The notes: generated by a model not told the origin, from the sequence alone. A stretch of DNA of 64,000 nucleotides from UBA3305 sp002373555 (GCA_946612455.1 CAMOER010000003.1:1-64000); one strand, 5' to 3'; shown: positions 42,659 to 51,841, numbered from the stretch's first letter. Made by a program: numbers and translations.

Positions 42659-43114
42659 ATGGAAACAAAGAATCTGATTTTTATCGGACAGCGCGGCGTG
42701 GGGAAGACCACGCTCATCCAGGTCCTCTGCGGCGAAGAGCTGCATTATCATAAGACCCAGACCGTACAGGTGAAGGCGCACATTATCGACACGCCCGGAG
42801 AATTTCTGGAGCGGCGCTCCATGAACCGCCATCTGCTGGTCAGCTCTTATGATGCGGACATGGTGGTGCTCGTAGAGGAAGCGACCGCAGAGCAGATGTT
42901 CTTCCCGCCCGGCTTCACGGCGATGTTCCCGCTGCCGGCAATCGGCGTGATCACGAAGATCGACCTGCAGCCGGATTATGCACGTGCGAAAAAGCGCCTG
43001 GAATATGCCGGCGCGAAGACGATCTTCCCGATCAGCTGCACGACGAAAGAGGGCGTACCGGAACTGACGGAATATCTGAAGGAATTCGGGTATGAACTGA
43101 CAATGGAATCATAA
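42659..43114 (+). CDS. eutP: EutP, small P-loop NTPase of ethanolamine utilisation
   Basis: A 151-residue protein with Walker A IGQRGVGKTTLIQ at residues 9-21, IDTPGEFLERRSM near 43 (switch II-like) and ITKIDLQ near 97 (the base-specificity motif). EutP members have been described as GTPase-like or acetate kinase-like enzymes; neither can be chosen from sequence alone. The AGGAAA ribosome site precedes ATG 42659; the frame is open upstream into eutS but without a better start. Last gene of the EUT locus. Confidence 0.9.
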   Translation: METKNLIFIGQRGVGKTTLIQVLCGEELHYHKTQTVQVKAHIIDTPGEFLERRSMNRHLLVSSYDADMVVLVEEATAEQMFFPPGFTAMFPLPAIGVITKIDLQPDYARAKKRLEYAGAKTIFPISCTTKEGVPELTEYLKEFGYELTMES

Positions 43115-43190
43115 AACCGACTTTTGGCGACATAATCACAATATCCATGATCCCTGCGTACATCATAAGAGCGGGAACCATCACAGGGTT

Positions 43191-44567
43191 ATGAACAATA
43201 CAGATGAAGTGAAAAATTCCTGTATACATGCGGCCGCTGTCATTTTTCTTTGTTTTCTGCTGACTTCTGCCGGATACCTGCTCTGGACGTATCATCTGGC
43301 AGAGCAGATCCCCGGCGGAAAAGCGGAAATGGTGACGCTGGCGGGAGGCTATCTTTCACAGGCGGTGGGGATAGCCCTCTTTTGTATATTTATAAAAGAT
43401 CATCCGGACGCATTCCGGCGCATCATGGATATCTCGCTTCTGATACATCTGATCATGCTCGTGCCGGCTGTTCTCAGTGAATATCCGGCGGGGACGGTCG
43501 TTTTCGGACTTTTCATGAATATGGCATGCGGTTTCATCGCGGGCGGTTACCTCTGTGATCTTACGAAAAATGTCCCTCCGGGCCGCAGGGCATCCGTGTT
43601 CGGCATTGGATACGGTACTGCCATCCTCGCCGCATGGCTGCTGTCCCTGATCGGCGGAGGGCGGCTGTACTATTCAGAAGCCGTTCTGCTCATCTGTGCT
43701 TTCCTGACAGTGATCTCCTTTATCGTCATTCATACAGATCCATCTGAGAACGCAGAGGCAGACTGCGTGGTAAAAAGAGATGAATCTGTCGGTGCCGTTC
43801 ATCCCGGCAAGAGGGGAGAGGAAATGCTGATGCTCACGGCAGCACTGGTGTTCCTCTGCGGTCTTGTGAACAGGAGCGGTTTTACATTTCCCTCCGGGGA
43901 TATCGGCAGTTTTGTCAATGTGGAATTCTCGCGGCTCCTGTACGCAGCCGGTCTGCTGCTGGCCGGATTTGTGACAGACCGGAACCGAAAATACGGAGCG
44001 GTCCTGGCACTGATCGGTCTTGTGATCCCCTTTATTATCCTTGCTTTACGCGGCGAATCCGTTCCTGTCGTTTTTCTCTGGATCCTAAGCTACTTTGCCT
44101 TCGGTTTTTATTCCGTGTACAGAGTGATCCTGTTTTCAGATATAGCATCCGAACGGGGCGCGCTTCATCTGGCAGCAGTGGGTCTGATGACAGGAAGAAT
44201 CGGAGAAGCCGCAGGTGAAGGCATCGGCCTGGTGATGCAGGAGCACATCGTCGTACTGATTATTCTCACCGCACTGGTGTTTGCGGTGACGATCGTTCTC
44301 TTCTTCTATGTGTATCAGTATCGTTATGTTCCTGCTGCAGGACAGCAGAGCGAACGGGAGCTTTTCGAACAGTATGCGCTGCAGCATGATCTGTCCATCC
44401 GAGAAAGAGAAGTGCTTCGGCTGCTGTTGGAAGAAAAGACAAATGCAGAGATCGCGGACAGTCTCTGCATCTCCGAGAATACCGTAAAATTCCATGTGCG
44501 GAATATGCTTCGCAAGACCGGCTGCAGAAACCGGAAAGCGCTCTATGCCTCCTTTTTCGGAGACTGA
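43191..44567 (+). CDS. Membrane-bound LuxR-type regulator with MFS-like domain
   Basis: A 458-residue fusion. Residues 10-380 contain about 12 hydrophobic segments arranged as two halves around a polar loop near 185-215, like a major facilitator. Residues 395-455 form a LuxR-type HTH (LSIREREVLRLLLEEKTNAE and IADSLCISENTVKFHVRNML). The architecture suggests a membrane sensor that binds DNA at the inner face. Such MFS-LuxR proteins are known mainly from Coriobacteriia, so transfer is possible. The target is unknown; it sits between the EUT locus and secreted proteins. Confidence 0.85.
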   Translation: MNNTDEVKNSCIHAAAVIFLCFLLTSAGYLLWTYHLAEQIPGGKAEMVTLAGGYLSQAVGIALFCIFIKDHPDAFRRIMDISLLIHLIMLVPAVLSEYPAGTVVFGLFMNMACGFIAGGYLCDLTKNVPPGRRASVFGIGYGTAILAAWLLSLIGGGRLYYSEAVLLICAFLTVISFIVIHTDPSENAEADCVVKRDESVGAVHPGKRGEEMLMLTAALVFLCGLVNRSGFTFPSGDIGSFVNVEFSRLLYAAGLLLAGFVTDRNRKYGAVLALIGLVIPFIILALRGESVPVVFLWILSYFAFGFYSVYRVILFSDIASERGALHLAAVGLMTGRIGEAAGEGIGLVMQEHIVVLIILTALVFAVTIVLFFYVYQYRYVPAAGQQSERELFEQYALQHDLSIREREVLRLLLEEKTNAEIADSLCISENTVKFHVRNMLRKTGCRNRKALYASFFGD

Positions 44568-44726
44568 ACCGGCATAAAACTACCGCCTATCCCAAAACTA
44601 TCCCCCCTGACTGCCCCGGTTGGAGACGGCCTGTATTGAGCCAGGGTGCGCTTCGGTGTACCCTGAGGATATACAGGATTTTTGATTGCAGCAAAACAGT
44701 ACGGATCACTGCAAAGGAGGTTGCTC

Positions 44727-46277
44727 ATGGGGAAGACAAGTACATTTGAAAAACGGGCGGCACTGCGCGGAAGGAAATCCTTCAGGATCATTTTGATGAC
44801 CATTCTGATGATCGGTCTGTGTCTTGCAGTGCCTGCCGGAAGCGTGAAGGCAGCAGGCTACGGTCTGAATAATCCGGTGATCGACAAAAGCGGCGTAACG
44901 ACGTGGGACTGCATATGGTTCGGGAATTATTATCAGACAAGTTCCAGTGTGAAGGAGCCGGTGAAATGGCGCGTGCTGAACGTGAGCGGAAGCGATGCTC
45001 TGCTTCTGGCCGATGTAAATCTGGACTGCCGGCCGTACCATGACTCCTATGATTATGTTACCTGGGAAGAGTGCAGCCTGCGGGAATGGCTGAACAAGGA
45101 TTTCCTGAACGCCGCGTTCAATGCACAGGAAAAACTGGCTGTCAAAACAGTGACAAATAAAACAGGCATCAGTCCGTTCGCCAATTTTACCATGTCCTAC
45201 GGAGGGAATGATACAGAGGACCGGGTATTCTGTCTTTCCTGGGACGATCTGGTGAATCCCATGTACGGTTTTCCGGAAAGCACCGGGACGGCAAAGGCGC
45301 GGACCGCAAGAAATTCTGACTATACCGAGGAGAAAGGCGTGCTTGTGGCAAAAGCATCCGGCTATGAAGGGAATTCCTGGTGGTGGCTCAGAACGCCCGG
45401 ATATTACAACAAGTGTGCATGCTTTATCAGCCATGACGGTGCATTCCCGACATTTTCAACAGAATCCGGCGGCGTGGCGGTCACTTCCGGATATCCCGGC
45501 GTCCGTCCCGCGCTTCATATCAATCTGTCAAGATCGGTGTGGACAAAAGCCGGACAGGTGACCAGTGAGGATAAGGAGTCCACAACGAAAAGCGAGGAGG
45601 ATGAGGAGAACAGCCCCTCTGAGACCAAGGTAACAGATAAAAATAAGATTACACCGACGGATGCTGCTGCAGACGCAGCAAAGGAAAACAAATCGATCCC
45701 GGCCGTGAATGGAAAGGAAAAGAATCTTACCGTCTCTGCTGATCCGGGCAAAAAAATCATAAATATCAAATTCAAGAAAGTCAGCAGGGCCGTCAACTAC
45801 CGTGTGGCTTACCGTAAGGGCGGCACTTCGAAATGGAACTATGACTGGACAGACGGGAAGACGAATTATACATTCTCCGGGTTAAAGAAGGATCAGCTGC
45901 TTGAATTCCGGATCGCCCCTTATGCGAAAACGGGAGATGTCTGGGAAAGAGGGAAGTGGTCCGCCGTTACTTATAAGTGGTTCACGGATACCAAGGCTTC
46001 CGCAAATGCCATCACCAAAGGTTTTACTGTTAAAGTGAAAAAAGTGAAAAAAGCCACCGGTTATCAGGTGCTGTATGGCACGGACAAAAAACTCGCGGCG
46101 GCGCTCTCGAAAGGAAAAACCAAATCCCTGACGGCAGCGCAGGGAGGTAGGGAAATCAAAATCAGGCGGCTTAAGAAAAAGACGGTCTATTATATCCGGT
46201 GGCGTCCCATCAGAAAATATAAAGGAAAGACCTATCAGGGGATCTGGAAGGATGCTGTCAAAGTCAGAACAAAATAG
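44727..46277 (+). CDS. Secreted DUF6273-like protein with fibronectin-type C terminus
   Basis: A 516-residue secreted protein. The N terminus is basic (RKSFRIILMTILMIGLCLAV), with signal cleavage expected near residue 45. The region 60-275 (IWFGNYYQTSS, VKWRVLNVSG, LREWLNKDFLNAAF, SWWWLRTPGYY, GVRPALHINLS) matches DUF6273-type domains of unknown function often found on gut Firmicute surfaces. A Glu/Ser/Thr-rich linker follows, then one or two fibronectin III-like repeats (VNYRVAYRKGGTSKW; GYQVLYGTDKKLAAAL). AAAGGAGG at 44713-44720 supports ATG 44727. Likely cotranscribed with the next secreted gene. Confidence 0.82.
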   Translation: MGKTSTFEKRAALRGRKSFRIILMTILMIGLCLAVPAGSVKAAGYGLNNPVIDKSGVTTWDCIWFGNYYQTSSSVKEPVKWRVLNVSGSDALLLADVNLDCRPYHDSYDYVTWEECSLREWLNKDFLNAAFNAQEKLAVKTVTNKTGISPFANFTMSYGGNDTEDRVFCLSWDDLVNPMYGFPESTGTAKARTARNSDYTEEKGVLVAKASGYEGNSWWWLRTPGYYNKCACFISHDGAFPTFSTESGGVAVTSGYPGVRPALHINLSRSVWTKAGQVTSEDKESTTKSEEDEENSPSETKVTDKNKITPTDAAADAAKENKSIPAVNGKEKNLTVSADPGKKIINIKFKKVSRAVNYRVAYRKGGTSKWNYDWTDGKTNYTFSGLKKDQLLEFRIAPYAKTGDVWERGKWSAVTYKWFTDTKASANAITKGFTVKVKKVKKATGYQVLYGTDKKLAAALSKGKTKSLTAAQGGREIKIRRLKKKTVYYIRWRPIRKYKGKTYQGIWKDAVKVRTK

Positions 46278-46317
46278 AATACATGCCGACTGCTGCAGTC
46301 CGGGAAAGGAGTCAACT

Positions 46318-47568
46318 ATGAAACGTTTCTGGAAAATGATCATGATCCTGCTCACGATATTGCTGTTTGCCGCTTCATCTTCCGTGGTTTTCGCCGGGGC
46401 TGAAGACGGGATCAAGGTTACGACAACAGATACAACGGTTTATGCCGGCAGTGATTTTGAAGTAAAGATCGATGTGTCCGGATATACAGGGAATTCTCTC
46501 TACGTGGCATCGCTGCATTTTACCAGTTCCACCGACAGGAACGGACAATCAGGATGGTATCAGAATTCCAGAGGGATCTGGATGTACTATCTTGATGAAG
46601 AGAAGTATCCGGATCTGCTGACTGGTAATTACTCGGAAAAAGACGGCATTGTAACCGCTGTGATCCATGTTGAAAAACTGATGGCGACAGAAGAATATAA
46701 AAACATGGATCCGAAACCGGACGGGGTCATCTTCTTTATCGATAATGACGGTACCTCCGTGACTTATTCCGGAAAGCTTCTGGACGAAACGGCCTCCATT
46801 GCCGATGTCACGGCAAAAATGAATACGCTGAAGGATGCTTCGAAGATTACGCTGAATGATGAAGCGGCGGTAAAGGAAGCACGTGCTGCCTATGATAAAT
46901 TATCCGGGACCCTGCAGGGGAAAGTAGACAGCAGCGCAGTCAAAAAAATGACAGATGCGGAAGCCGCGATTGAAAAACTGAAAAAGGGAGATACCGGCAA
47001 AGAGACGGATACAAACACAAAGACAGATACCGACACAAAGACAGATACTGATACCGGGAAAAAGACCGACACAAAAACCGATCCCGGACAGGATGCTGCG
47101 GACAAGCAGGAAGCGGATACGGTTGCAGAAGCGATCAGTGCCCTTCCGGCTGCGGAAAATCTGACAACAGATGATGAAGAGGCTGTTCAGAAAGCCGCTG
47201 CATTATACGACGCATTGTCTGCAGAAAGAAAAAAGCTTGTTCCGGCTGCGATCGTTAAGAAGCTCGAAGCGGCCAGAGCCAGGATAACAGCCATAAAGAC
47301 AGCTGAATCAAAGGATGCGAATGCTGAAGAGAAAGTAGAAAAGACGATCACATCGTATAAGAAAGAGAGTGATCCGGCTGGCTCGTCTTTCCTGCCGCTG
47401 AAGCCAAAAGCAGCGGCAGCGAAATCATCCATCAGGCTCCAATGGAAAAAGGTCGCCAAAGCAAAGAAGTATGTTATCTATGGCGTGAAGTGCGGAAAGA
47501 CGAATAAACTGAAAAAACTGGCGTCCACCACCAAAACATCCTATACGGTAAAGAAAGTAAACAATTAG
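46318..47568 (+). CDS. Secreted protein with helical and fibronectin-like regions, cut by an amber codon
   Basis: A 416-residue product. A signal peptide (FWKMIMILLTILLFAASSSVVFA) leads a cohesin-like beta domain (residues 30-165), then a helical segment and a Thr/Asp/Lys repeat (TDTNTKTDTDTKTDTDTG near 232), a second helical segment and the start of a fibronectin-like domain (SSIRLQWKKVAKAKKYVIYG). TAG at 47566-47568 stops translation inside that domain. The same frame continues for 128 more codons that complete the domain and add an Ig-like domain, as in the paralogue at 20979. AAAGGAG precedes the start. Confidence 0.75.
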   Translation: MKRFWKMIMILLTILLFAASSSVVFAGAEDGIKVTTTDTTVYAGSDFEVKIDVSGYTGNSLYVASLHFTSSTDRNGQSGWYQNSRGIWMYYLDEEKYPDLLTGNYSEKDGIVTAVIHVEKLMATEEYKNMDPKPDGVIFFIDNDGTSVTYSGKLLDETASIADVTAKMNTLKDASKITLNDEAAVKEARAAYDKLSGTLQGKVDSSAVKKMTDAEAAIEKLKKGDTGKETDTNTKTDTDTKTDTDTGKKTDTKTDPGQDAADKQEADTVAEAISALPAAENLTTDDEEAVQKAAALYDALSAERKKLVPAAIVKKLEAARARITAIKTAESKDANAEEKVEKTITSYKKESDPAGSSFLPLKPKAAAAKSSIRLQWKKVAKAKKYVIYGVKCGKTNKLKKLASTTKTSYTVKKVNN

Positions 47569-47955
47569 AAGCTTGCAAAGAACACCTATTACAAATTCAT
47601 GATTACAGCTGTCGGAAACGCGGACGGGTATAACAAAGTTCTTGCGAAATCGAAGCTGCTGCATGCAGCGATCAAAGGCGGCAAGGTAACCAATGTAAAA
47701 AATCTCAGGGCGAAGCCGGCTAAAAAGACGATCAAAGTAAAGAAATCCTTTAAAATTAAGATTTCAACGAAGCTGGAAGCACCCAAGCGGAAATATAAGC
47801 AGCATGCAAAAGTAAGGTTTGAATCCGACAGGCCTGCTGTGGCGTCTGTGAACAAAAAAGGGACAGTGAAGGGAAAGAAGGCCGGAAAAGCAACGATCTA
47901 TGCATATGCCCAGAATGGCGCCTTCGTAAAAATCAAGGTCACTGTGAAAAAATAA
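47569..47955 (+). pseudogene. In-frame continuation of the 46318 gene beyond the amber codon
   Basis: These 128 codons, in the same frame as 46318-47568 and ending in TAA at 47953-47955, read KLAKNTYYKFMITAVG and later VRFESDRPAVASVNKKGTVKG. They match the C-terminal part of the protein at 20979 (KLKKNTYYKMIVAAYK; ISFESSNPKIATVSKKGVI). No ribosome site or good start precedes them, so they are probably no longer translated unless the TAG is read through. Confidence 0.7.
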
Positions 47956-47988
47956 ATGCCCGCTGCGGAAAATCGCATTGCAATGAAA

Positions 47989-48017
47989 GGGGCTGCCGCA
48001 CTGAGTGCGGCAGCCCC
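47989..48017. terminator. Terminator between convergent genes
   Basis: GGGGCTGCCGCAC (47989-48001) pairs with GTGCGGCAGCCCC (48005-48017). On the minus strand the stem is followed by TTTCATTG. Confidence 0.75.
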
Positions 48018-48036
48018 TGCTTGATCGGATCTTCTT

Positions 48037-49263
48037 TTACTGGTTGCTCTTGTTTCCGCCGAGATCCAGCTTCAGGACTTCCATCATGTATTTGGCTGCG
48101 GTATCGCCGAACATGACATTCGGATAACCGGGCTGCGCCTTGACGAACTTGAAGAAATCTTTCATGACATCTTCCTTGTTCAGCAGCTCGTCACGGAAGA
48201 TCGCGTTGAAGCCAAGGCTGGGATTCAGGGCCTCTTCCGCCATCTTCTGATAGGCGTTCAGCTCCTCGTAGGAGAAGTCGTCCTTCGCTGCGCATCCTGC
48301 GATGACGTTCGCGGCGATCATACCGCCGGTCATGGCGGAAGGAATGCCGTAGTCAAATGCACATTCGGAAGCGCCGACCGCATCGCCGATCGCGATCGCG
48401 CCGGGGACGACGCTCTTGCCGAGCTGACGGCAGCCGGGCAGTCTCCAGCCGCGGAACTTGTCGATCAGCGTCGCATGTTTCAGTCTCTCCTGACCGAATT
48501 TCGTGTTGTCGCGCCAGAACTCATAGAATTCCATGGCGGACAGACCGCTGTCACGAAGCGCATCTTCGTTGATGGTGAGACCGAGCACGGCCTGCTTCCC
48601 GCCGTAATGCGGATTCAGCCAGGTGGTGCAGATGGGGCTCCAGCCCTTCAGTCCCTTCGGTACATAATATTCCTCAGCCATGTTGGGCGCCAGTCCTTCC
48701 ACGCCGTCCACATAGGCACGGAAAGCATAGACTGTCAGATCGGAAGGATCCGGGAAGAGGCCGAGCTGTCTGGTAAGTTCGCTGTGGGAGCCGTTCGCGA
48801 TGATGGTGACATCCGCTTCAATATCCATCTCCGTGTTATGATAGAGGCCATGGACGCCCTTCACAACGCCTTTGCGCATGATCAGGCTGGTGGCTTCATA
48901 GTTCTCCATGAAGTCCGCGCCCATGCGGATCGCCGCACGGCGGATCTGATCGTCCGTGAAACGGCGGGTAGCGATCATGGCAGGCTCTGTCTTCATGTCG
49001 ACATAATCCTCGTCTCTGTCGATCAGACGGAAATCGGTGATCGAGCATGCCTGATACTTCATCATCTCGTCATAGCAGCCCATTTCCTTCAGCATCGGAT
49101 ACAGGGCAGGTACATACACGCCGCCGCAGATCTTGTCGCGGGGCCATGTTTCCTTATCTACAAAAAGGACATCTACGCCAAGCTTTGCCAGATAATATGC
49201 CGCGGTGCTTCCTCCGGGGCCAGCACCGACAACAAGCGCTGTTCTTTTGATCTTTTTCATCAT
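48037..49263 (-). CDS. FAD-dependent oxidoreductase, geranylgeranyl reductase/FixC-like
   Basis: A 408-residue flavoprotein of the geranylgeranyl-reductase/FixC superfamily. The FAD-binding ALVVGAGPGGSTAAYYLAKLG is at residues 9-29, with DKICGGVYVP near 43, the GD motif AIAIGDAVGASECAFDYG near 292 and the RRFTDDQIRRAA segment near 100. No iron-sulfur motif is present. It is translated 10 bases after the iron-sulfur/FAD gene, so the two probably form an electron-transfer pair. The substrate is unknown; lipid double bonds or another unsaturated acceptor are possibilities. Confidence 0.85.
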   Translation of the reverse strand: MMKKIKRTALVVGAGPGGSTAAYYLAKLGVDVLFVDKETWPRDKICGGVYVPALYPMLKEMGCYDEMMKYQACSITDFRLIDRDEDYVDMKTEPAMIATRRFTDDQIRRAAIRMGADFMENYEATSLIMRKGVVKGVHGLYHNTEMDIEADVTIIANGSHSELTRQLGLFPDPSDLTVYAFRAYVDGVEGLAPNMAEEYYVPKGLKGWSPICTTWLNPHYGGKQAVLGLTINEDALRDSGLSAMEFYEFWRDNTKFGQERLKHATLIDKFRGWRLPGCRQLGKSVVPGAIAIGDAVGASECAFDYGIPSAMTGGMIAANVIAGCAAKDDFSYEELNAYQKMAEEALNPSLGFNAIFRDELLNKEDVMKDFFKFVKAQPGYPNVMFGDTAAKYMMEVLKLDLGGNKSNQ

Positions 49264-49273
49264 GCAGTCCTCC

Positions 49274-50962
49274 TTACTTTCTCACCATGGTAATGACATC
49301 GCCTTCGGGACAGAGCTTCTGACATACGCCGCAGCCGATACATTTCTCTGCATCGATCATTGCGTAGCCGCAGCCGAGGCAGCGCAGTTCTTCCTGATAG
49401 ACCTGCTTCGCGGTATAGGTGATCTCCACATCGTCAAAGTTCTTGACACGCTCCGCTGCGGGCTGCATCGGACGCTCATGACGGCGGGTCTTCCGGCGGT
49501 TGCAGGGATAGAGCTTCTCTTCGAGCGGTCCGGGCACGAGCTTATGTCCGATCCGGCCATTCCTGAGCATGCGCTCCTGGATCGCTGCATCAACATCGAA
49601 GGCAGCATCACGGCCGCTGGCCAGCGCGTCGATGACGGAGCAGGCGCCTCCGGCAATATCGCCGGCCCAGAATACAGTTTCGCCGTCCGCTTCGGGGAAG
49701 ATGGGATCCGCGTACTGACCGATGGCAACGATGCAGAAATCGGTCGGGATGTGCAGGATCTCCTCGTCATTGGTCTCAAAATGGATCTTGCCGTTCTCAT
49801 CTTTCTCGAATTTCGTGACCTTCGCGAAATCGATGCCTTCCAGCGTATTGACGCGGCCGGTGTAAGCCTTCGGGCTGTAGCCTTCGATGAAGACAATGCC
49901 TTCTTCAATGGCTTCGTCCTTCTCCCACTTATGGGCGGGAACATCTTCGCCGGACTCGAGGCAGATCACGGTGACCTTCTTCGCGCCGAGACGCAGAGCC
50001 GTACGTGCGGTATCCATGGCAACGGAGCCGCCGCCGATGACGATACCTTCCTTGCCGACGATCTCGAAATTCTGGTGCGGCATACGGACGGTATCCTGAT
50101 CGTTGTTCGCGAAATCCATGAACTGGATGGCGGTATAGACAGCATCGTAGTTCCACTTCGGTACCCAGGTGATCTCCTTGCCGTGCGGTGTACCGGCAGC
50201 GACCACGATCGCGTCATATTCCTTCTGCAGCTCTGCGATCTGCTTCTTTCCGAGCGGTGCGCTGCACTGGATGTTCAGGCCGGCTTCTTCCAGCTTTTTG
50301 ATATCCTTGCGGACTTCTTCGTGGCTTAAGCGGAAATCCGGGATCGCGCGGACAAGCATGCCGCCGGGCTCATTGTTGGCTTCATAGATGTCCACTTCAT
50401 AGCCGAGCTCGGAGAGGAAATGGCCGGCGGAAAGACCGGCAGGGCCTGCGCCGATGACGGCAATGCGCTCGTCATACAGGCGGGGATATTTCGGTCTGGT
50501 ATATTCTACGTTCTCATCCAGGTATCTCTTGATCCCGCGGATCGCCATGGGCTCGTCGACCAGCACGCCGCGCTTGCAGACCTGCTCGCACGGATGATGG
50601 CAGATGTGTGCGCAGACAGAGGGAAGCGGGTTCTTTTCCCAGATGATCTTGAAAGCTGCTTCGTCCTTTCCGTTTCTGGCCAGGCCGATATAACCCTGCG
50701 GGCTGATGCCCAGCGGGCAGGCGGTCGTACAGGACTGTTTGGTACGGAATTCGTCGATATCATGCAGACGCATTCCGGGCTGATCGGTACATTCCGGACA
50801 TACACGGCAGATCCAGCGCTGGGCTTCATCGATCGCCTCAACGGGACAGTTTTCCCGGCAGGTGCCGCAGTTGATGCACTTTTTGGTATCGACTTTTGCG
50901 ACATAGCCGCGATCCAGCGAGTAAGCCGGGCTTTCACCCTGCTTGATCGTGATAGTGTTCAT
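49274..50962 (-). CDS. GltD-like NAD(P)/FAD oxidoreductase with N- and C-terminal 4Fe-4S domains
   Basis: A 562-residue enzyme. An N-terminal ferredoxin-like motif (CINCGTCRENCPVEAID near residue 31) and a GltD-type Fer4_20 region (CTTACPLGISPQGYIGLA near 77 and CAHICHHPCEQVC near 116) precede an FAD site (AVIGAGPAGLSAGHF near 168) and a nucleotide site (IVIGGGSVAMDTARTALRLGA near 310). A C-terminal ferredoxin motif (CIGCGVCQKLCPEGD) ends the protein. It likely moves electrons from NAD(P)H to iron-sulfur centres and to the partner flavoprotein downstream. AAGGAGG precedes the start. Controlled by the palindrome at 51036. Confidence 0.88.
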   Translation of the reverse strand: MNTITIKQGESPAYSLDRGYVAKVDTKKCINCGTCRENCPVEAIDEAQRWICRVCPECTDQPGMRLHDIDEFRTKQSCTTACPLGISPQGYIGLARNGKDEAAFKIIWEKNPLPSVCAHICHHPCEQVCKRGVLVDEPMAIRGIKRYLDENVEYTRPKYPRLYDERIAVIGAGPAGLSAGHFLSELGYEVDIYEANNEPGGMLVRAIPDFRLSHEEVRKDIKKLEEAGLNIQCSAPLGKKQIAELQKEYDAIVVAAGTPHGKEITWVPKWNYDAVYTAIQFMDFANNDQDTVRMPHQNFEIVGKEGIVIGGGSVAMDTARTALRLGAKKVTVICLESGEDVPAHKWEKDEAIEEGIVFIEGYSPKAYTGRVNTLEGIDFAKVTKFEKDENGKIHFETNDEEILHIPTDFCIVAIGQYADPIFPEADGETVFWAGDIAGGACSVIDALASGRDAAFDVDAAIQERMLRNGRIGHKLVPGPLEEKLYPCNRRKTRRHERPMQPAAERVKNFDDVEITYTAKQVYQEELRCLGCGYAMIDAEKCIGCGVCQKLCPEGDVITMVRK

Positions 50963-51035
50963 CGAATACTCCTCCTTGAGTGTTTTATGCTGCTGTAAGC
51001 AGCTTTCCTTCCGATAGTAGAAATGAGCCGCTTAC

Positions 51036-51051
51036 ACTATACACGTATAGT
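51036..51051. promoter_or_regulatory. Palindromic operator for the oxidoreductase operon
   Basis: ACTATAC-AC-GTATAGT has perfect 7-base half sites and lies just after the predicted transcription start of the minus-strand operon. The adjacent TetR gene (51182-51841) is the natural candidate. Confidence 0.6.
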
Positions 51052-51061
51052 ATCTGAAAAC

Positions 51062-51091
51062 ATTATAAGCACTTCGTTAAGAATTAGTCAA
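51062..51091 (-). promoter_or_regulatory. Promoter of the oxidoreductase operon
   Basis: On the minus strand TTGACT (51091-51086) and TATAAT (51067-51062) are separated by 18 bases. Confidence 0.75.
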
Positions 51092-51123
51092 TGCTAACAT
51101 TGTAAAAAGAAGCTTTCTTTGGT

Positions 51124-51155
51124 AAAAAAATAGCCGGCACCTGTTGAGGTGCCGG
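51124..51155 (-). terminator. Terminator after the TetR gene
   Basis: CCGGCACCT (51134-51142) pairs with AGGTGCCGG (51147-51155); on the minus strand a run of T (51130-51124) follows. Confidence 0.85.
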
Positions 51156-51181
51156 ATGATTTGTAAAAATAGTTTCATGAT

Positions 51182-51841
51182 CTACAGGTTCAGCCAGGAA
51201 ATGTTCTCCGTGCAGTACTGCAGATATTGCTGTACGTCTTCCCCTTCGATCCGCTCATCGGTCGTCTTAATGATCTCCCGGATGGCGTCCTCTTCATAAT
51301 GAAGGAAATGCAGGATGGTCCAGACATGTCTTCTGCAGATGCGCCGGTAGTCGATATCCAGCTCATCCTGGTGCAGATAGAGGTGCATGGAGCCGCCCAT
51401 GGCAAAACAAATCGCGCGTTTCAGCTCGAGATAACTGAATGTATTCTCTCCGCAGTAGCGCCGCAGCCAGTCACAGATCGTATCCACCCAGATATCCAGG
51501 CATTCATTATGCATCACAGAGGCACGGACAAACATCCGGAGGCTGTAATCCGCCGCTGCGCCCTTGAAGAACAGCATATTAAAATCCGAGATCTGCTGGA
51601 AGATCTCTTCATCTTTATAAGGAAGCTTCTCCATATAGGCGGAGGCTGTTTCCAGCATCTCGGTCAGCATGGCCTTCACGATATCGATTTTCTGGCTGTA
51701 GTAATGCTGCAGCAGCGATTTGTTAATGCCCGCACCGGCTGCAATATCGGCTAAAGAAACATGGTCATAATGTTTCTCACCGAGGAGCCGGTAGGCGGTT
51801 GTCAGTATTTCTTCTCTTCGTTTGATGTTCTTCTCTGCCAT
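51182..51841 (-). CDS. TetR family transcriptional regulator
   Basis: A 219-residue TetR-type regulator. The HTH is at residues 10-55 (EILTTAYRLLGEKHYDHVSL, DIAAGAGINKSLLQHYY). The C-terminal domain is rich in aromatic residues (YLHQDELDIDYRRICRRHVW) with no known ligand signature. I use the ATG at 51841 because a GGAGTGTT site precedes it and the HTH begins right after; the open frame extends upstream to 52063 without TetR-like sequence. It is upstream of and parallel to the flavoprotein operon. Confidence 0.86.
   Translation of the reverse strand: MAEKNIKRREEILTTAYRLLGEKHYDHVSLADIAAGAGINKSLLQHYYSQKIDIVKAMLTEMLETASAYMEKLPYKDEEIFQQISDFNMLFFKGAAADYSLRMFVRASVMHNECLDIWVDTICDWLRRYCGENTFSYLELKRAICFAMGGSMHLYLHQDELDIDYRRICRRHVWTILHFLHYEEDAIREIIKTTDERIEGEDVQQYLQYCTENISWLNL

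Noticed and set aside
47557..47575. Amber codon read as pyrrolysine
   Set aside because: No pyl genes or methylamine methyltransferases are visible, and the residue aligns with a linker position in the paralogue. A simple nonsense mutation is more likely.
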